DNA of 64,000 nt from Variovorax sp. J22G73 (GCF_030317035.1 NZ_JASZYK010000020.1:1-64000), one strand, 5' to 3'. Positions 16,076-26,812 are shown, numbered from the stretch's first letter. Program-made: numbers and translations. The notes: a model not told the origin generated them from the letters alone.

Positions 16076-19000
16076 TCACCACTTCACCCGTACACCCATC
16101 GCCGCATTAATCGAACTGCCTACGCGCGTGGCGCCGCCCGATGCCCACAGCTTGCCAAGCTCCCCGTAGATACTGGTACGCTCGCTTAATGCCAGCGTGA
16201 AGCCCGCGGCCAGTTCGGTGCTGGTGCCGCCGATGGCCGTACCGATCGGGGTGATGGCCGCCGGGTTCACGAAGCGGGACACATCGTTGCCTCTCGAACT
16301 TCGGTACACGTTCACGCGGCCGTAGGGCTGCAGCGTGCCGATGCCGGTGGCGAAGCTGCCCTTCACACGCACGCCCGCTCGGCCGATCCAGCCGCTGTCG
16401 GCGTCCTGCTGCACGAGGGCGCCGGCGATCTGTGCATCGTCGAGCCGCTGGCGGCGATGAATAAGCTGCAGCTGCGGCTCGATCGACCAGCCGCTGCTTC
16501 CCAGGGCAAAGGCTTTGCCCACCTCGAGCGAGGCCAGCAGGCTGTTCCCCTTGCCGGAGACGCCGACACTCAACTGCGGCTGCAAGGTGTAGCGGTGGCG
16601 CCCTGCCTGAAGCACCATGTCGGCGTAGAAACCGTCTTCGCTCGTGTAGGTGCCGTACAGGCCCAGGTATTGACTGCGCAGGTTGTTACGCCCGGCGGCG
16701 GTGTCGAGCAGCCCGCTGGCGAATCCACTCACGCTGGTATCGCCCTCGAGTTGACCGACATAGATGCCAGCGCGCCAGTCGGGCGTGGCCAGCAGGTCCG
16801 TGCCCGCCTGCAGGCCCGTCACGCGACCTTCGCTTCGGGGCGACACGGTGCCGCCTTGGCGGATGTTCATGTCCGTGGAAATCAACCGCCCCCAGGCACG
16901 GCGATTGCCGCCTTCCGCACTCGGCGAGACACCTGCGCTGCCGCGCACATCGTCGTCGCCGATGCGCTGTCGCAGGTTGCCCAGCATGCCCAGATCGCTC
17001 TGGCGCAGTTGGCTCGGCAGTGCCGCGAACAGCGATGCCTCCGCGCGATAGGCCGGCAGCGGCACGCCAAACGCTCCAGACCCGCTCGGTGGGGCGTCGG
17101 CACGCAGGTACCAGTCTTCGCCGCGTCCGCCCGCGTCGCCCGCATACAGCCGGTACTCGAACGCGCCGGCATCGACGTGTCCACCCGACAGCACGAAGGC
17201 GTCCTTGGTGGTCTGGGCAGTGGTGGTAGCCCCGTTGCGCGCGCTGATCAGTTCGATGCCCGCGCCGATGGTGGGCGCGCCCAGGCCGCCCAGATTGGAC
17301 ACCTGCACCGTGGTGCGTCCGCTGACCGAGGCAGCGGGGCCGTCGAGCACCAGGCGGTCGGCGATACCAGGGTTGTCCAGCTTGGCGCCCAGGCGCAGCA
17401 CACCGTCGTTGCCGACGTAAGGGCCGCTCAGCGTGAGCGTCGTGCCGGGAGCGCTGCCCAGCAGAGAGACGGTGCCCGCATTCGACAGGCCCGCCATCCG
17501 CTGGCTGAAGCCCACAAGGTCGAGCGTGGCGCCGCCCGTGACCACGCCAGCCGAGGCCGCGCTGAAGGCGTCGGCGGCGCCGGCTTTCAGCGCGCCCATT
17601 GCCACGCGCGTTTCGCCGCTGTGGGTCGCGGAACCGGCGAGCGTGAGCGTGCCCGTCCCCGTCTTCACCAACGACCCGCCTGCGCCGCTGATCGCGCCCG
17701 AGAGCACCGCGTCGCCGTTCAGTCCGCCGAGCGTGAGCGCCTTGGCGCCAAGCACGATGTCGCCCGCGCCGCGCAATGAACCAATGGCCACGCCAGTGGC
17801 GGCCTGATCGATGCGCAGCTGCGCGCCGGTCTGTATGGTGACACTGGCCTTGTCCGCGCTGGCCTTGTCGGCAAAAGCGATCACGCTGCGCGCGCCGTTG
17901 ACGATGCTGGCAGTGCCCGCGCTGGCGCTGTCCTGGAAGCGAACGCTGCCGCCCCTGTTGTCAATGGCAGCGCCAGCGGCAGTGCTGGTGCCGGCGAACT
18001 GCAAGCTGCCTCCCGCGCTGGCCGGCCCAGCGCCAGGACTTGCCAGCGTGTACACCAGGGTGCCCGCGTTGGCCGCACCGCCGAACTGCAGCCCTGCATC
18101 AGCCGCCACGCTCACCGGGCCACTGCCCAACGCGCCGGTGACGCTGGTGGCCAGCACGCCGGCATCGACCAGTGTGCCGCCCGAGTAGCTGTTCACGCCA
18201 CTGAGCTCCAACGTACCCGTGCCTATTTTGCGCACCCGGCCAGTGCCGCTCAGCGTGCCGGCATACGTGCCGGCGGCCTTGTCCTGATCGAAGGCCACCT
18301 CAGCGTTGTTCACGATGTCGCCTTGCAGGCTGGTTGCGCTGCCTTGCAGTACGCCGCCCTTCACGGTGGTGCCGCCGCTGTAGGTGTTAGCGCCGCCAAG
18401 GATCAGCCTGCCCGCGTCTTCCTTGGACAGCCCACCGGTGCCTGCGAGTGCTACGTTCAGCGAGGCGGTCATGCCCGCGCCCCCCGCAGTCCCATCGCCC
18501 ACGCGCACCACCGTGCTGGCGCCGTTCATGGTGATGCCGTCGCCCTGCACCACGTAGCCATCGACCGCAAACTGCGCGCCTGCGATGCGGACCGCGCCGC
18601 CGGCACCGTCCACGGTGACGGTCCCGCCCTTTCCGGCGAACACCGCGAACTGGTCCTGCGCCCAATTGGCATTGAGCTTGCCATCTGCGTCGGTCCAGCC
18701 GTCCAGCGAAGGCTGCGGATTGCCTGCGCGCCACGTGCCGCTGCCGCCCGCGACCTGACCATCGTTGTACTTGCTGCTGTCGCCACCGTCCCAGAAGTTG
18801 AGCGACAGACCTGCCCGGTTGACCAGGTTGACCTGATTGGCCACCGATGTCTGCACCTGCAAATCGGCCAGCTTGGTGCCGGCCGGCACGCCGCCGACGT
18901 CCAATCCGTTGTTGGTCAACGAGCCGCCGTAGCTCATGAGGCGGTACAGCCCGGGCCCAAAGCTGCCGCCGGCCGACTGCGCGACGTTGAGGGTGCCATC

Positions 19001-22000
19001 GAGTTGCAGATTGCCGGCTACATCGATCAGGTCGTTCAGCGCGCCGCCGGGCACACCCGCTTGGCCGAGCTCGTAGTTCAACGCGGCGCCCGCGGCAAGC
19101 GTGAGCGCGCCCAGCGTCAAGGTCCCGGGGCTGTTGCCCGCGGCCAGAACGCCGCCCTTGGCGATGGTGACCGCACCCGAGACGGTGCCGCTGCCTGCCA
19201 GCGTGGCTCCGCTCTGCACCAGAACAGCACCGCTGCCGGTAGCGCTGCCACTTATGTTGTTCACGCTCAGCGTCCCCGCGTTGACAGTGGTGCCTCCTGT
19301 GTAGCTGCTGGCGCCAGTGAGCGTGAGTTTGCCTGCGCCTACCTTCACGATCGAGCCGCCCGCGCCCCCGATGGAGCCCGAGAGCGTGTCGTTGTTGCCG
19401 AGGCCGCCGAGCGTGAGCGCCTTGGCCCCGAGCAGCACATCGCCCGCGCCTTCGAGTGAGCCGATACTCAGGCCGGCTGTGCCCAGGTCGACGATGCGCA
19501 GCCGCGCGCCCGCGTTGTTCACTACCGTGGCCTGGTCGGCGCTCGCTCGGTCGTAGAAGTCGATAAGGCCGCCGCTCTCATTGACGAAGCGCGCCTGCCC
19601 GGCACTCGCGTCGTTCATCAGGTTGATCTGGCCCTTGGCATGGTTGGTAATCTGCGCTTGGCCTGCCGATGCATCGAACAGAAAGTTGGTAAGGCCGCCG
19701 CGGTTGTCGATCACAGTGTTGCCTGCACTCGACTTGTCACGAAACTCCACTGTCGCGCCGTCGTTGGTTGTGACGTTCGCGCTTCCCGCGGAACTCGCGT
19801 CGCGGAATGCGACGAAACCGCCGTTATCGGTCGGTGCACTGCCGCGCGCAGCCACGTTGATGGACAGCTTGCCTGCGTCGGCCGCGTCGGCGAAGGCAAG
19901 CGACGCGTTGTCGGCAACAGACACGGGCCCAGCGCCGAGCGCCCCGCTCACCATCGCCTCGAGTGAGCCCGCAGCGACCTCGGTGCCACCCGCGTAGCTA
20001 TTGGCTGCACCCAGCTGCAATGTGCCCGCGCCAGCCTTGCGAAGGCTGCCGGAGCCGCTGAGCGTGCCGGTCAACGCCACGGTGCGTGCCGCATCGATGT
20101 CGAAGCCGCCGCCGGCTTTGCCAAGCGTGATGCTGCGCGCACTGGCAGTCTCGCCCGTTACGCGCAGTGTGCCGCCGTCGAGCAACAGCGTGCCGCTTGC
20201 CCCGCCCAGGTTGCTGTCTGCGGCGATCTGCAGCACGCCCCCGGTCACGCTGGTTCCACCGCTGTAGGTATTGGCGGCGCCGAGCACCAACGTGCCGGCG
20301 TCTTCTTTCGCCAGACCGCCCGTTCCCGTGAGCGCGGCGTCGATGGTTGCAGTCATGCCCGCGCCAGCGGCCGTGCCGTCGCCCACGCGGACCACCGTGC
20401 TTGCGTTGCCGAGCTCGATGGCATCGCCACGCACCAGGTAGCCGCCAGTGGCGAACTGCGCGCCTGCGATGCGCACAGTACCGCCGCCGCCATCCACCGT
20501 CACCGTGCCGGTGTTGCCACCGAACACTGCGAACTGGTCTTGGGCCCAGTTGGCGTTGAGCTTGCCATCCACGTCACTCCAGCCGTCCAGCGAAGGCTGT
20601 GGATTGCCCACACGCCAGGTGCCGCTGCCGCCCGCCACGTTGCCGTCGTTGTACTTGCTGCTGTCGCCGCCGTCCCAGAAGTTGAGCGACAGGCCTGCGC
20701 GGTTGACCAGGTTGATCTGTTGGGCCACCGAGGTCTGCAGCTGCAGGTCGGCCGCTGCGCCGGGCGCAGTGCCGATGTCGAGGCCGTTATCCGTCAGCGT
20801 ACCGGTGTAGCCGATGAGGCGGTACAGCCCCGGGCCGAAGGTACCGCCCGCCGACTGCGCGATATTGAGCGTGCCGTCCAGCTGCAGGTTGCCGTTCACG
20901 TTGACGAGGTCATTCAGCGCGCCGCCCACAGTGCCGGCCTGGCCGAGTTCGTAATTCATCACCGCGCCTGCGGCCAGGCTCAGGCCGCCGAGCGTCAGCG
21001 TGCCGGGGCTGTTGCCCACCGCAAGGATGCCGCCCTTGGCGATGTTCACCGCGCCCGCGATGGCGCCGCTGCCGGCCAGCGTGGCGCCGGCCAGCACCTG
21101 CACGGCGCCGGTGCCGGTCGCGCTGCCACTCGCGTTGTTCACGCTCAGCGTGCCGGCCGCCACCGTGGTGCCGCCCGTGTAGCTGTTGGCCCCGGCGAGC
21201 GTGAGCGTGCCGCTGCCCACCTTCACGAGCGAGCCGCCGGTGCCGGTGCCCGGCTGCACGAAGACGCTGCCCTTGTCGCTCACGGTGCCCGAGAGCATGT
21301 CGTTGGTGTTCAGCCCACCCAGAGTGAGCCGCGTGGCGCCGAGCACCACCGCGCCCGCGCCCGACAGCGACCCCACTGCAGTGCCGCCGACCGCTGTGGC
21401 GCCCGACACGTCCAGCGTGCCGCCCGCCGCGTTGGCGAGTGACGCCTGCGCGCCCGTCGCACTGTCGGCAAAGCGCACCAGGCCGCCTGCCTGGTTGACG
21501 ATGGTGGCGCTGCCCGCAGACGCGGCCAGGCCGAAGGCCAGCAGGCCCGTGCCGGCGTTGGTGATCGTTGCGGTGCCCGCGCTCGCGTTGTCGAACACAT
21601 TGATCGCGCCGCCCTGGTTGACAATGGTGGCCGCACCCGCGCTGGCGTTGTCGCCGAACTGCAGCGCGTTCGAACCTGTCGTCGACCAACCCGTGCCATT
21701 GACAGTGAGGGTCGCGTTGCCAGCCGTGGCGTCCTGCGAGAACGACAGCGTGTTGCTGCTGTCCGCGCTGGCCGCGCGACCCACGGTGTAGGCGTTGTTG
21801 CCCGCGCTCGCCGTGCCGAGCAGAGACAAGACCGTGGCGTTGCCTTGCTGCTGCACCGCGCCTGTGCCCAGCACGCCGCTCACGGTGGTCGTGATGCTCG
21901 CGCCGTCTTTGAGAATGGTGCCGCCGCTGTAACTGTTCGCTGAGACCAGGCCCAGCGTGCCGCCCTTGCCAGTGACAGTCAGCAGGCCATCGCCGGTGAT

Positions 22001-25000
22001 CGGACCGCCCACGCCATACTGGCTGTTCGACAGGTCGACGGTGCCGCCGCCCGCCCCGAGCGCAAGCGCACGCGAGCTGGCGAATGGTGCGGAGCCTGGT
22101 GCGATGCGTAACGTACCGCCGTTCAGCGCCAGGCCCGTGCCGAGCGCGCCCAGGTTGCTGTCCGTGGAGATCTGCAGCACGCCACCCTTGACGGTGGTGC
22201 CTCCCGTGTACGAGTTCGCCGAACCCAGCACCAGCGTGCCCCCGTCGTCCTTCACCAGGCCGCCAGCGCCGGCCAACGGCGCGTTCAGGGTTGCGGTCAT
22301 GCCGGCGCTGGCGGCGGTGCCGTCGCCCACGCGCACCACCGTGCTCGCCGCGGCGAGGGTCAACGCGTCGCCCTCGACCGTGTAGCCGTCGACCGCGAAC
22401 TGCGCGCCGCCGATTCGCACCGTGCCGGCTGTGCCGGTTTTATCCACCGTGACGGTGCCAGGGGTACCGCTGAAGATCGCGAAGCCGTCCTGCTTCCAGG
22501 TGCCGTTGGCCACCCCGCCCACATCGGTCCAGTTGTCGCCGGGGCTGCCTGCGCGCCAGGTGCCTGAGCCGCCGGCGATCTTGCCGTCGTTGAAATTGGC
22601 GCTGCTGGCGCCATCCCACAAGTTGAGCGCAACGCCATCGGAGTTCACCAGATTGACCTGGTGGGCGACGGAGGTCTGCACCTGCAGGTTCTTCGCATCC
22701 GTCGGCGCTATGCCGATGTCCAGGCCGTTGTCGGTCAGCGTCCCGGTGTAGTTGATGAGCCGATACAGACCCGCGCCGAATTTGCCGCCCGTCGTCTGCG
22801 CCACGTTCAAGGTGCCGTCCAGCTGCAGGTTGCCGTTGACGTTGATCAGGTCGTTCAGCGTGCCGCCCGCCACGCCGGCCTGGCCCAGGTCGTAGTTCAG
22901 CACGGAGCCATTGGCCAAGCTGAGGTTGCCGGTGGTGAGCGTGCCGACGCCGCCAGCCACGCCAGCGTTGCCCGCAGACACGACGCCACCCTTGGCCAGC
23001 GTGACATCGCCGGCAATGGTGCCGGTGCCCGTCAGAGTCGCGCCGCTTTGCACTTGTACCGCGCCGGTGCCTGTCGCGCTGCCAACGGCGTTGTTCACCG
23101 CAAGCGTGCCGCTCGCCACCGTGGTGCCGCCCGTGTAGGTGTTCGCACCGCCCAGGGTCAGTGTGCCGCTACCCACCTTGACAATCGATCCGCCGACACC
23201 CGCACCGGGCTGGGGAAAAAGGCTGCCGGTATCGGAGACGGTGCCGGAGATCAGGTCGTTGGTGTTCAGGCCGCCCAGCGTGAGCTGTGTGGCGCCGAGC
23301 AGTACGGCGCCGTCTCCCGAGAGCGAGCCGATTGCAAGGCCCGTCGGCGAGATGATGCCGCTGACATCGACTGTGGCACCCGCGCCATTGCTGACCGACG
23401 CAGTGGCCGCGTCAGCGCCGCCTGAGAAATACAGCAGCCCGTCAAGGTTGCCGATCTTCGCTGTGCCAGCGGAAGAATTGCCGGCGAATGCCACCGCACC
23501 GTTGCCGACGTTGGTGATCGCCGAGGCGCCCGCGCTCGACTGGTCGTTGAAAAGAACGCCCCCGCCCTGCACGTCGATGGTCGCGCTGCCGGCGTTGCTG
23601 GCGTTGGCGAACAGCGCGGTATTGCCGATGAGACTCTGGTAGCCCTGGCCATTGGAGGTGATCCTGGCCGTGCCCGCCGAAGCCGACTGCGTGAACACCA
23701 GCGTGTTGTTGGCGTCGGCGGTGCCGGCGCGCCCCAGGATGAAGTTGTTGGAGCCGGCGCTGGCGGTGCCGTCGAACACCACCCGCGTGTTCTGGGTCTG
23801 CAGGTGCACGTCGCCACTGCCAAACGCACCGTCCACGTGGGCAACGACCACTCCGCCGTCCTGCACCGTCGTGCCGCCGCCGTAAGTGTTCGCGGCATTC
23901 AGCGTCATCGAGCCCAGGGCACCTTTGACCGAGAGGCCGCCGACGCCGCCGATGGAGCCGTTCGCATCGAACTGCGAATTCGCCACATCCACAGTGCCAC
24001 CGCCCGCACCCAGCGTGATGGCGCGGGCAGAGCTTACCGTCGGCGCGCCGACCGCCACGCGCAGCGTGCCGCCGTCGAGCGACAGGCTTGTGCCTGCGGC
24101 GCCCAGGTTGTTGTCAGCCGAGATCTGCAGCGTGCCGCCCTTGACAGTGGTGCCGCCCGTGTAGCTGTTGGCTCCGCCCAGCACCAGAGTGCCACTGTCG
24201 TCTTTCACGAGCCCGCCCGTGCCGCCAATGGCCGCATTGATGCTGGCAGTCATGCCGGCGCTTGCAGCAGTGCCGTCGCCCACACGAACTACCGTCGCGG
24301 GTGCGTTGATCGTCAATGCATCGCCACCCAGGCTATAGCCGTCGACCGCGAACTGCGCACCACCGATGCGCACCGCACCATCGGTGCCCTTGTTGTCCAC
24401 AGTGACAGCGCCAGCCGCGCCGCCGAAGACCGCGAAGCCGTTCTGCACCCAGCCCGCGTTCGCCACACCGTTGATGTCGGTCCAGTTGTCGCCGGGGCTG
24501 CCCGCGCGCCAGATACCGTTGCCGCCGGCAATCTTGCCGTCGTTGAAGTTGGCCGGATCGCCGCCGTCCCACATGTTCAGCGCGAAGCCGCCGGTGTTGA
24601 CCAGGTTGATCTGGTTGGCGATGCCCGTCTGCAGCGCCAGGTATCCCGGCGGCGTTGGCGCGCTTCCGATGCTCATCGCGTTGGCCGTGAGCGCACCCGT
24701 GTAGTTAATGAGCCGGTAGATGCCCGCGCCGAAGTTGCCGCCAGCCGACTGGCTCACGTTGAGCGTGCCGCGCAGCGACAGGTCGCCGTTGACGTTGAGC
24801 AGGTCGTTGAGCGACCCGCCCGCCACGCCGGCCTGTCCAAGCTCCATGTCGAGCGATGAACCTGCCGCCAGCGTCAGCGCGCCGGTATTCATGGTACCTG
24901 TGCCGCTGCCCACCGACAGGCTCCCGCCCGCAGCCACGCTCACGGGCCCCGCGATCGAGCCGGTGCCCACCAGTGTAGCCCCGCCGTCCACCGTCACGGC

Positions 25001-26812
25001 GCCCTGCCCTGTGGCACTGCCGGCGACATTGGCGATGCGCAACGTGCCTTGCGCGACGTGGGTGCCGCCCGCGTAGATGTTGCCCCGATTGATCACGAGC
25101 TCGTCGGCGCCCACTTTGACCAAGCCACCATCGCCCGACACCTCACCAGTGATGGCAATCCCCGCGTTGCCGCCGACCGTGAGGGTGCCTGCATTGCCGA
25201 TGACGAACGCGTTGGCCAGCGAGCGTGTCGCGGCGTTCGTGAGCGTGGTGGCGCCTTCGACGGACACGACGCCCTGGCCCAGCGCGCCGTTGGTGCCGAG
25301 CGCGACCGTGTTGTTCGCCAACCGCGTGCCTCCGCTGTAATTGTTGTTGCCCAGCAGCGAAACGGTGCCGGCGATATTGCGCAGATCCAGCGTGCCTGTT
25401 CCCGAGACCAGGCCATTGAACGTGACCGAACCGGGCACCGACACGGACAATTGGCCGGCGGGCGCGAAGAGGTTCACGCTGCCCAGCGTCAGCGCAGTCG
25501 GGCTTGTCAGCGTGACCGGTCCGCCGATGCCCAATGAAGCGTCGCCGAGCGCCTGCTGGTTCGCCAGCTGCAGCGTGCCCGCATAGGCCAGGATGCTGCC
25601 GGCAAAGCCGCCGTTATTGCCACTGAGCGCCAACACGCCGCTACCCCTGTGGATCAGGGCGCCCGCGCCGCCGATGTCGCTGGCGATGGTCGCGTCGAGG
25701 TTGTCGCGCATGTCCAGCGAGGAACCGCCAGCCAGCGAGACCGTGCTACCCGCTGCCCCATCGAGGTGGCCGATGATCGGGGCCGCGCCTGCGGTCGTGT
25801 AGAGCATCGTGCCGGCAGTCAAGCTCACGGCCGTGCCACCATCGAACGAACCCCCAGCAGCGAAGCCCAGCGAACCTGCGTTCACAAACGCGCCGGCGGG
25901 CGCGAAGCTGCGGTCCAGCAACCAATCGCCAAGTTCTTCCTTGAAGAGAGTTCCACCGAAGTCGGTGCCGCCGGTGACGGCTTGCGAATAGAGTTGCGTG
26001 CCGCTGCCCGCCAGCGTGAGTGTTGAGCCGGGGGCGCCGCCCACGGACAGACCGCCCTGGATCTGGCCGCCCGTACGAAGCGTGATACGGTTCTCAACGT
26101 TGGTGGTCAGCAACACATTGCCCTGGATCAGGCCTGCGTTGTCGAGCGTGATCTTGGTGTCCTGCGCGTAGATGCTGTACGCGCCTCTGATCGTCGAACC
26201 CGCGGTATTGGTGATGCTCGCGCTGGAGCTCGAGAATCCAAGACCGAAATAGCCAGTGCCGTCAATGACGCTGTTGCCCGTGTTCAGGATCGTGCCGCCA
26301 GCGTAGATCAAAGCGCCGCCAAAGCCCTGGATGAGGCCGCCCTGGGAGTTCACCAGGTTGATGGCTCCATTGGTCGACTGGATTCCGCGCTCGTCGGCAA
26401 TGATCGTGCCGCCAATGTTGTTCACAACCAGCCCGGCGCCGCCGACGATGCCGGACTTGCCGCTGATCGCGCCATAGTTGTTGACGGTGACGTCCGCGCC
26501 GACGTAAATGCCCCATGTGCCATCGCCGAGCGTAGCAATGCTGCCGTGGTTGTTGATGGTCCCGCCATTGGCCACCCCTTGATAGCCCCCGTTGACACCA
26601 GTGCAATCGAGCGTCGTACCGGTCAACACGCATGCGGCCCAGGCGGGCAATGTCATCGCGAAGCCGCTTGCGGCGATCAACGGACCTGCAAAGCGCAGAG
26701 CGCGACCGGCGCGCACACCGGTGCAGCGTTTGCCCCGCGCGCGAGTGGCCTCGGAGACAGCCACCCATGCGCCAATGGCTGCGTTCCAGATCGTCTTGTA
26801 AGCGGTATTCAT
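16076..26812 (-). CDS. Giant autotransporter adhesin with four-unit passenger
   Basis: 3578 residues from the ATG with ribosome site GGGAGAAA. Residues 1-29 are an extended signal peptide region (MNTAYKTIWNAAIGAWVAVS), followed by a hydrophobic core and probable cleavage after AWA near 59. The passenger is Gly/Ala/Asn-rich beta-helix with many passenger-associated transport repeats of the form GTLTLGGANTYTGGTTV. Four large units begin near residues 567, 1213, 1865 and 2492. The last 280 residues (from about 3300, GRLISTDMNIRQGG) form the translocating beta-barrel and end in VRVKW, a standard outer-membrane C-terminus. It should be displayed on the cell surface; binding partner unknown. Two-component genes lie upstream on the same strand. 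Confidence 0.93.
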   Translation of the reverse strand: MNTAYKTIWNAAIGAWVAVSEATRARGKRCTGVRAGRALRFAGPLIAASGFAMTLPAWAACVLTGTTLDCTGVNGGYQGVANGGTINNHGSIATLGDGTWGIYVGADVTVNNYGAISGKSGIVGGAGLVVNNIGGTIIADERGIQSTNGAINLVNSQGGLIQGFGGALIYAGGTILNTGNSVIDGTGYFGLGFSSSSASITNTAGSTIRGAYSIYAQDTKITLDNAGLIQGNVLLTTNVENRITLRTGGQIQGGLSVGGAPGSTLTLAGSGTQLYSQAVTGGTDFGGTLFKEELGDWLLDRSFAPAGAFVNAGSLGFAAGGSFDGGTAVSLTAGTMLYTTAGAAPIIGHLDGAAGSTVSLAGGSSLDMRDNLDATIASDIGGAGALIHRGSGVLALSGNNGGFAGSILAYAGTLQLANQQALGDASLGIGGPVTLTSPTALTLGSVNLFAPAGQLSVSVPGSVTFNGLVSGTGTLDLRNIAGTVSLLGNNNYSGGTRLANNTVALGTNGALGQGVVSVEGATTLTNAATRSLANAFVIGNAGTLTVGGNAGIAITGEVSGDGGLVKVGADELVINRGNIYAGGTHVAQGTLRIANVAGSATGQGAVTVDGGATLVGTGSIAGPVSVAAGGSLSVGSGTGTMNTGALTLAAGSSLDMELGQAGVAGGSLNDLLNVNGDLSLRGTLNVSQSAGGNFGAGIYRLINYTGALTANAMSIGSAPTPPGYLALQTGIANQINLVNTGGFALNMWDGGDPANFNDGKIAGGNGIWRAGSPGDNWTDINGVANAGWVQNGFAVFGGAAGAVTVDNKGTDGAVRIGGAQFAVDGYSLGGDALTINAPATVVRVGDGTAASAGMTASINAAIGGTGGLVKDDSGTLVLGGANSYTGGTTVKGGTLQISADNNLGAAGTSLSLDGGTLRVAVGAPTVSSARAITLGAGGGTVDVANSQFDANGSIGGVGGLSVKGALGSMTLNAANTYGGGTTVQDGGVVVAHVDGAFGSGDVHLQTQNTRVVFDGTASAGSNNFILGRAGTADANNTLVFTQSASAGTARITSNGQGYQSLIGNTALFANASNAGSATIDVQGGGVLFNDQSSAGASAITNVGNGAVAFAGNSSAGTAKIGNLDGLLYFSGGADAATASVSNGAGATVDVSGIISPTGLAIGSLSGDGAVLLGATQLTLGGLNTNDLISGTVSDTGSLFPQPGAGVGGSIVKVGSGTLTLGGANTYTGGTTVASGTLAVNNAVGSATGTGAVQVQSGATLTGTGTIAGDVTLAKGGVVSAGNAGVAGGVGTLTTGNLSLANGSVLNYDLGQAGVAGGTLNDLINVNGNLQLDGTLNVAQTTGGKFGAGLYRLINYTGTLTDNGLDIGIAPTDAKNLQVQTSVAHQVNLVNSDGVALNLWDGASSANFNDGKIAGGSGTWRAGSPGDNWTDVGGVANGTWKQDGFAIFSGTPGTVTVDKTGTAGTVRIGGAQFAVDGYTVEGDALTLAAASTVVRVGDGTAASAGMTATLNAPLAGAGGLVKDDGGTLVLGSANSYTGGTTVKGGVLQISTDSNLGALGTGLALNGGTLRIAPGSAPFASSRALALGAGGGTVDLSNSQYGVGGPITGDGLLTVTGKGGTLGLVSANSYSGGTILKDGASITTTVSGVLGTGAVQQQGNATVLSLLGTASAGNNAYTVGRAASADSSNTLSFSQDATAGNATLTVNGTGWSTTGSNALQFGDNASAGAATIVNQGGAINVFDNASAGTATITNAGTGLLAFGLAASAGSATIVNQAGGLVRFADSATGAQASLANAAGGTLDVSGATAVGGTAVGSLSGAGAVVLGATRLTLGGLNTNDMLSGTVSDKGSVFVQPGTGTGGSLVKVGSGTLTLAGANSYTGGTTVAAGTLSVNNASGSATGTGAVQVLAGATLAGSGAIAGAVNIAKGGILAVGNSPGTLTLGGLSLAAGAVMNYELGQAGTVGGALNDLVNVNGNLQLDGTLNIAQSAGGTFGPGLYRLIGYTGTLTDNGLDIGTAPGAAADLQLQTSVAQQINLVNRAGLSLNFWDGGDSSKYNDGNVAGGSGTWRVGNPQPSLDGWSDVDGKLNANWAQDQFAVFGGNTGTVTVDGGGGTVRIAGAQFATGGYLVRGDAIELGNASTVVRVGDGTAAGAGMTATIDAALTGTGGLAKEDAGTLVLGAANTYSGGTSVTGGVLQIAADSNLGGASGTLLLDGGTLRVTGETASARSITLGKAGGGFDIDAARTVALTGTLSGSGSLRKAGAGTLQLGAANSYAGGTEVAAGSLEAMVSGALGAGPVSVADNASLAFADAADAGKLSINVAARGSAPTDNGGFVAFRDASSAGSANVTTNDGATVEFRDKSSAGNTVIDNRGGLTNFLFDASAGQAQITNHAKGQINLMNDASAGQARFVNESGGLIDFYDRASADQATVVNNAGARLRIVDLGTAGLSIGSLEGAGDVLLGAKALTLGGLGNNDTLSGSIGGAGGSIVKVGAGKLTLTGASSYTGGTTVNAGTLSVNNISGSATGSGAVLVQSGATLAGSGTVSGAVTIAKGGVLAAGNSPGTLTLGALTLAAGAALNYELGQAGVPGGALNDLIDVAGNLQLDGTLNVAQSAGGSFGPGLYRLMSYGGSLTNNGLDVGGVPAGTKLADLQVQTSVANQVNLVNRAGLSLNFWDGGDSSKYNDGQVAGGSGTWRAGNPQPSLDGWTDADGKLNANWAQDQFAVFAGKGGTVTVDGAGGAVRIAGAQFAVDGYVVQGDGITMNGASTVVRVGDGTAGGAGMTASLNVALAGTGGLSKEDAGRLILGGANTYSGGTTVKGGVLQGSATSLQGDIVNNAEVAFDQDKAAGTYAGTLSGTGRVRKIGTGTLELSGVNSYSGGTLVDAGVLATSVTGALGSGPVSVAADAGLQFGGAANAGTLVYTLASPGAGPASAGGSLQFAGTSTAAGAAIDNRGGSVRFQDSASAGTASIVNGARSVIAFADKASADKASVTIQTGAQLRIDQAATGVAIGSLRGAGDIVLGAKALTLGGLNGDAVLSGAISGAGGSLVKTGTGTLTLAGSATHSGETRVAMGALKAGAADAFSAASAGVVTGGATLDLVGFSQRMAGLSNAGTVSLLGSAPGTTLTLSGPYVGNDGVLRLGAKLDNPGIADRLVLDGPAASVSGRTTVQVSNLGGLGAPTIGAGIELISARNGATTTAQTTKDAFVLSGGHVDAGAFEYRLYAGDAGGRGEDWYLRADAPPSGSGAFGVPLPAYRAEASLFAALPSQLRQSDLGMLGNLRQRIGDDDVRGSAGVSPSAEGGNRRAWGRLISTDMNIRQGGTVSPRSEGRVTGLQAGTDLLATPDWRAGIYVGQLEGDTSVSGFASGLLDTAAGRNNLRSQYLGLYGTYTSEDGFYADMVLQAGRHRYTLQPQLSVGVSGKGNSLLASLEVGKAFALGSSGWSIEPQLQLIHRRQRLDDAQIAGALVQQDADSGWIGRAGVRVKGSFATGIGTLQPYGRVNVYRSSRGNDVSRFVNPAAITPIGTAIGGTSTELAAGFTLALSERTSIYGELGKLWASGGATRVGSSINAAMGVRVKW
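17658..25110 (-). repeat. Four tandem ~1.7-1.95 kb units inside the autotransporter passenger
   Basis: The segment encoding VKVGSGTLTLGGANTYTGG recurs at 25110, 23174, 21217, 19337 and, closing the array, 17658, giving spacings of about 1936, 1957, 1880 and 1679 bases. Each unit also contains one copy of an NLWDG/NFWDGGDSSKYNDG segment, a VRIGGAQFAVDGY segment and a VVRVGDGTAASAGMTA segment. Units 3 and 4 share a longer WRxGNPQPSLDGW variant; units 1 and 2 share RAGSPGDNWTD. Pairwise relationship therefore suggests stepwise duplication. Confidence 0.85.

Noticed and set aside
16457..25537. Long open frames on the plus strand across the first autotransporter (up to 440 codons)
   Set aside because: They are antisense to a gene with strong codon bias and repeats; their translations are Ala/Arg/Gln-rich repeats without motifs or starts with ribosome sites.
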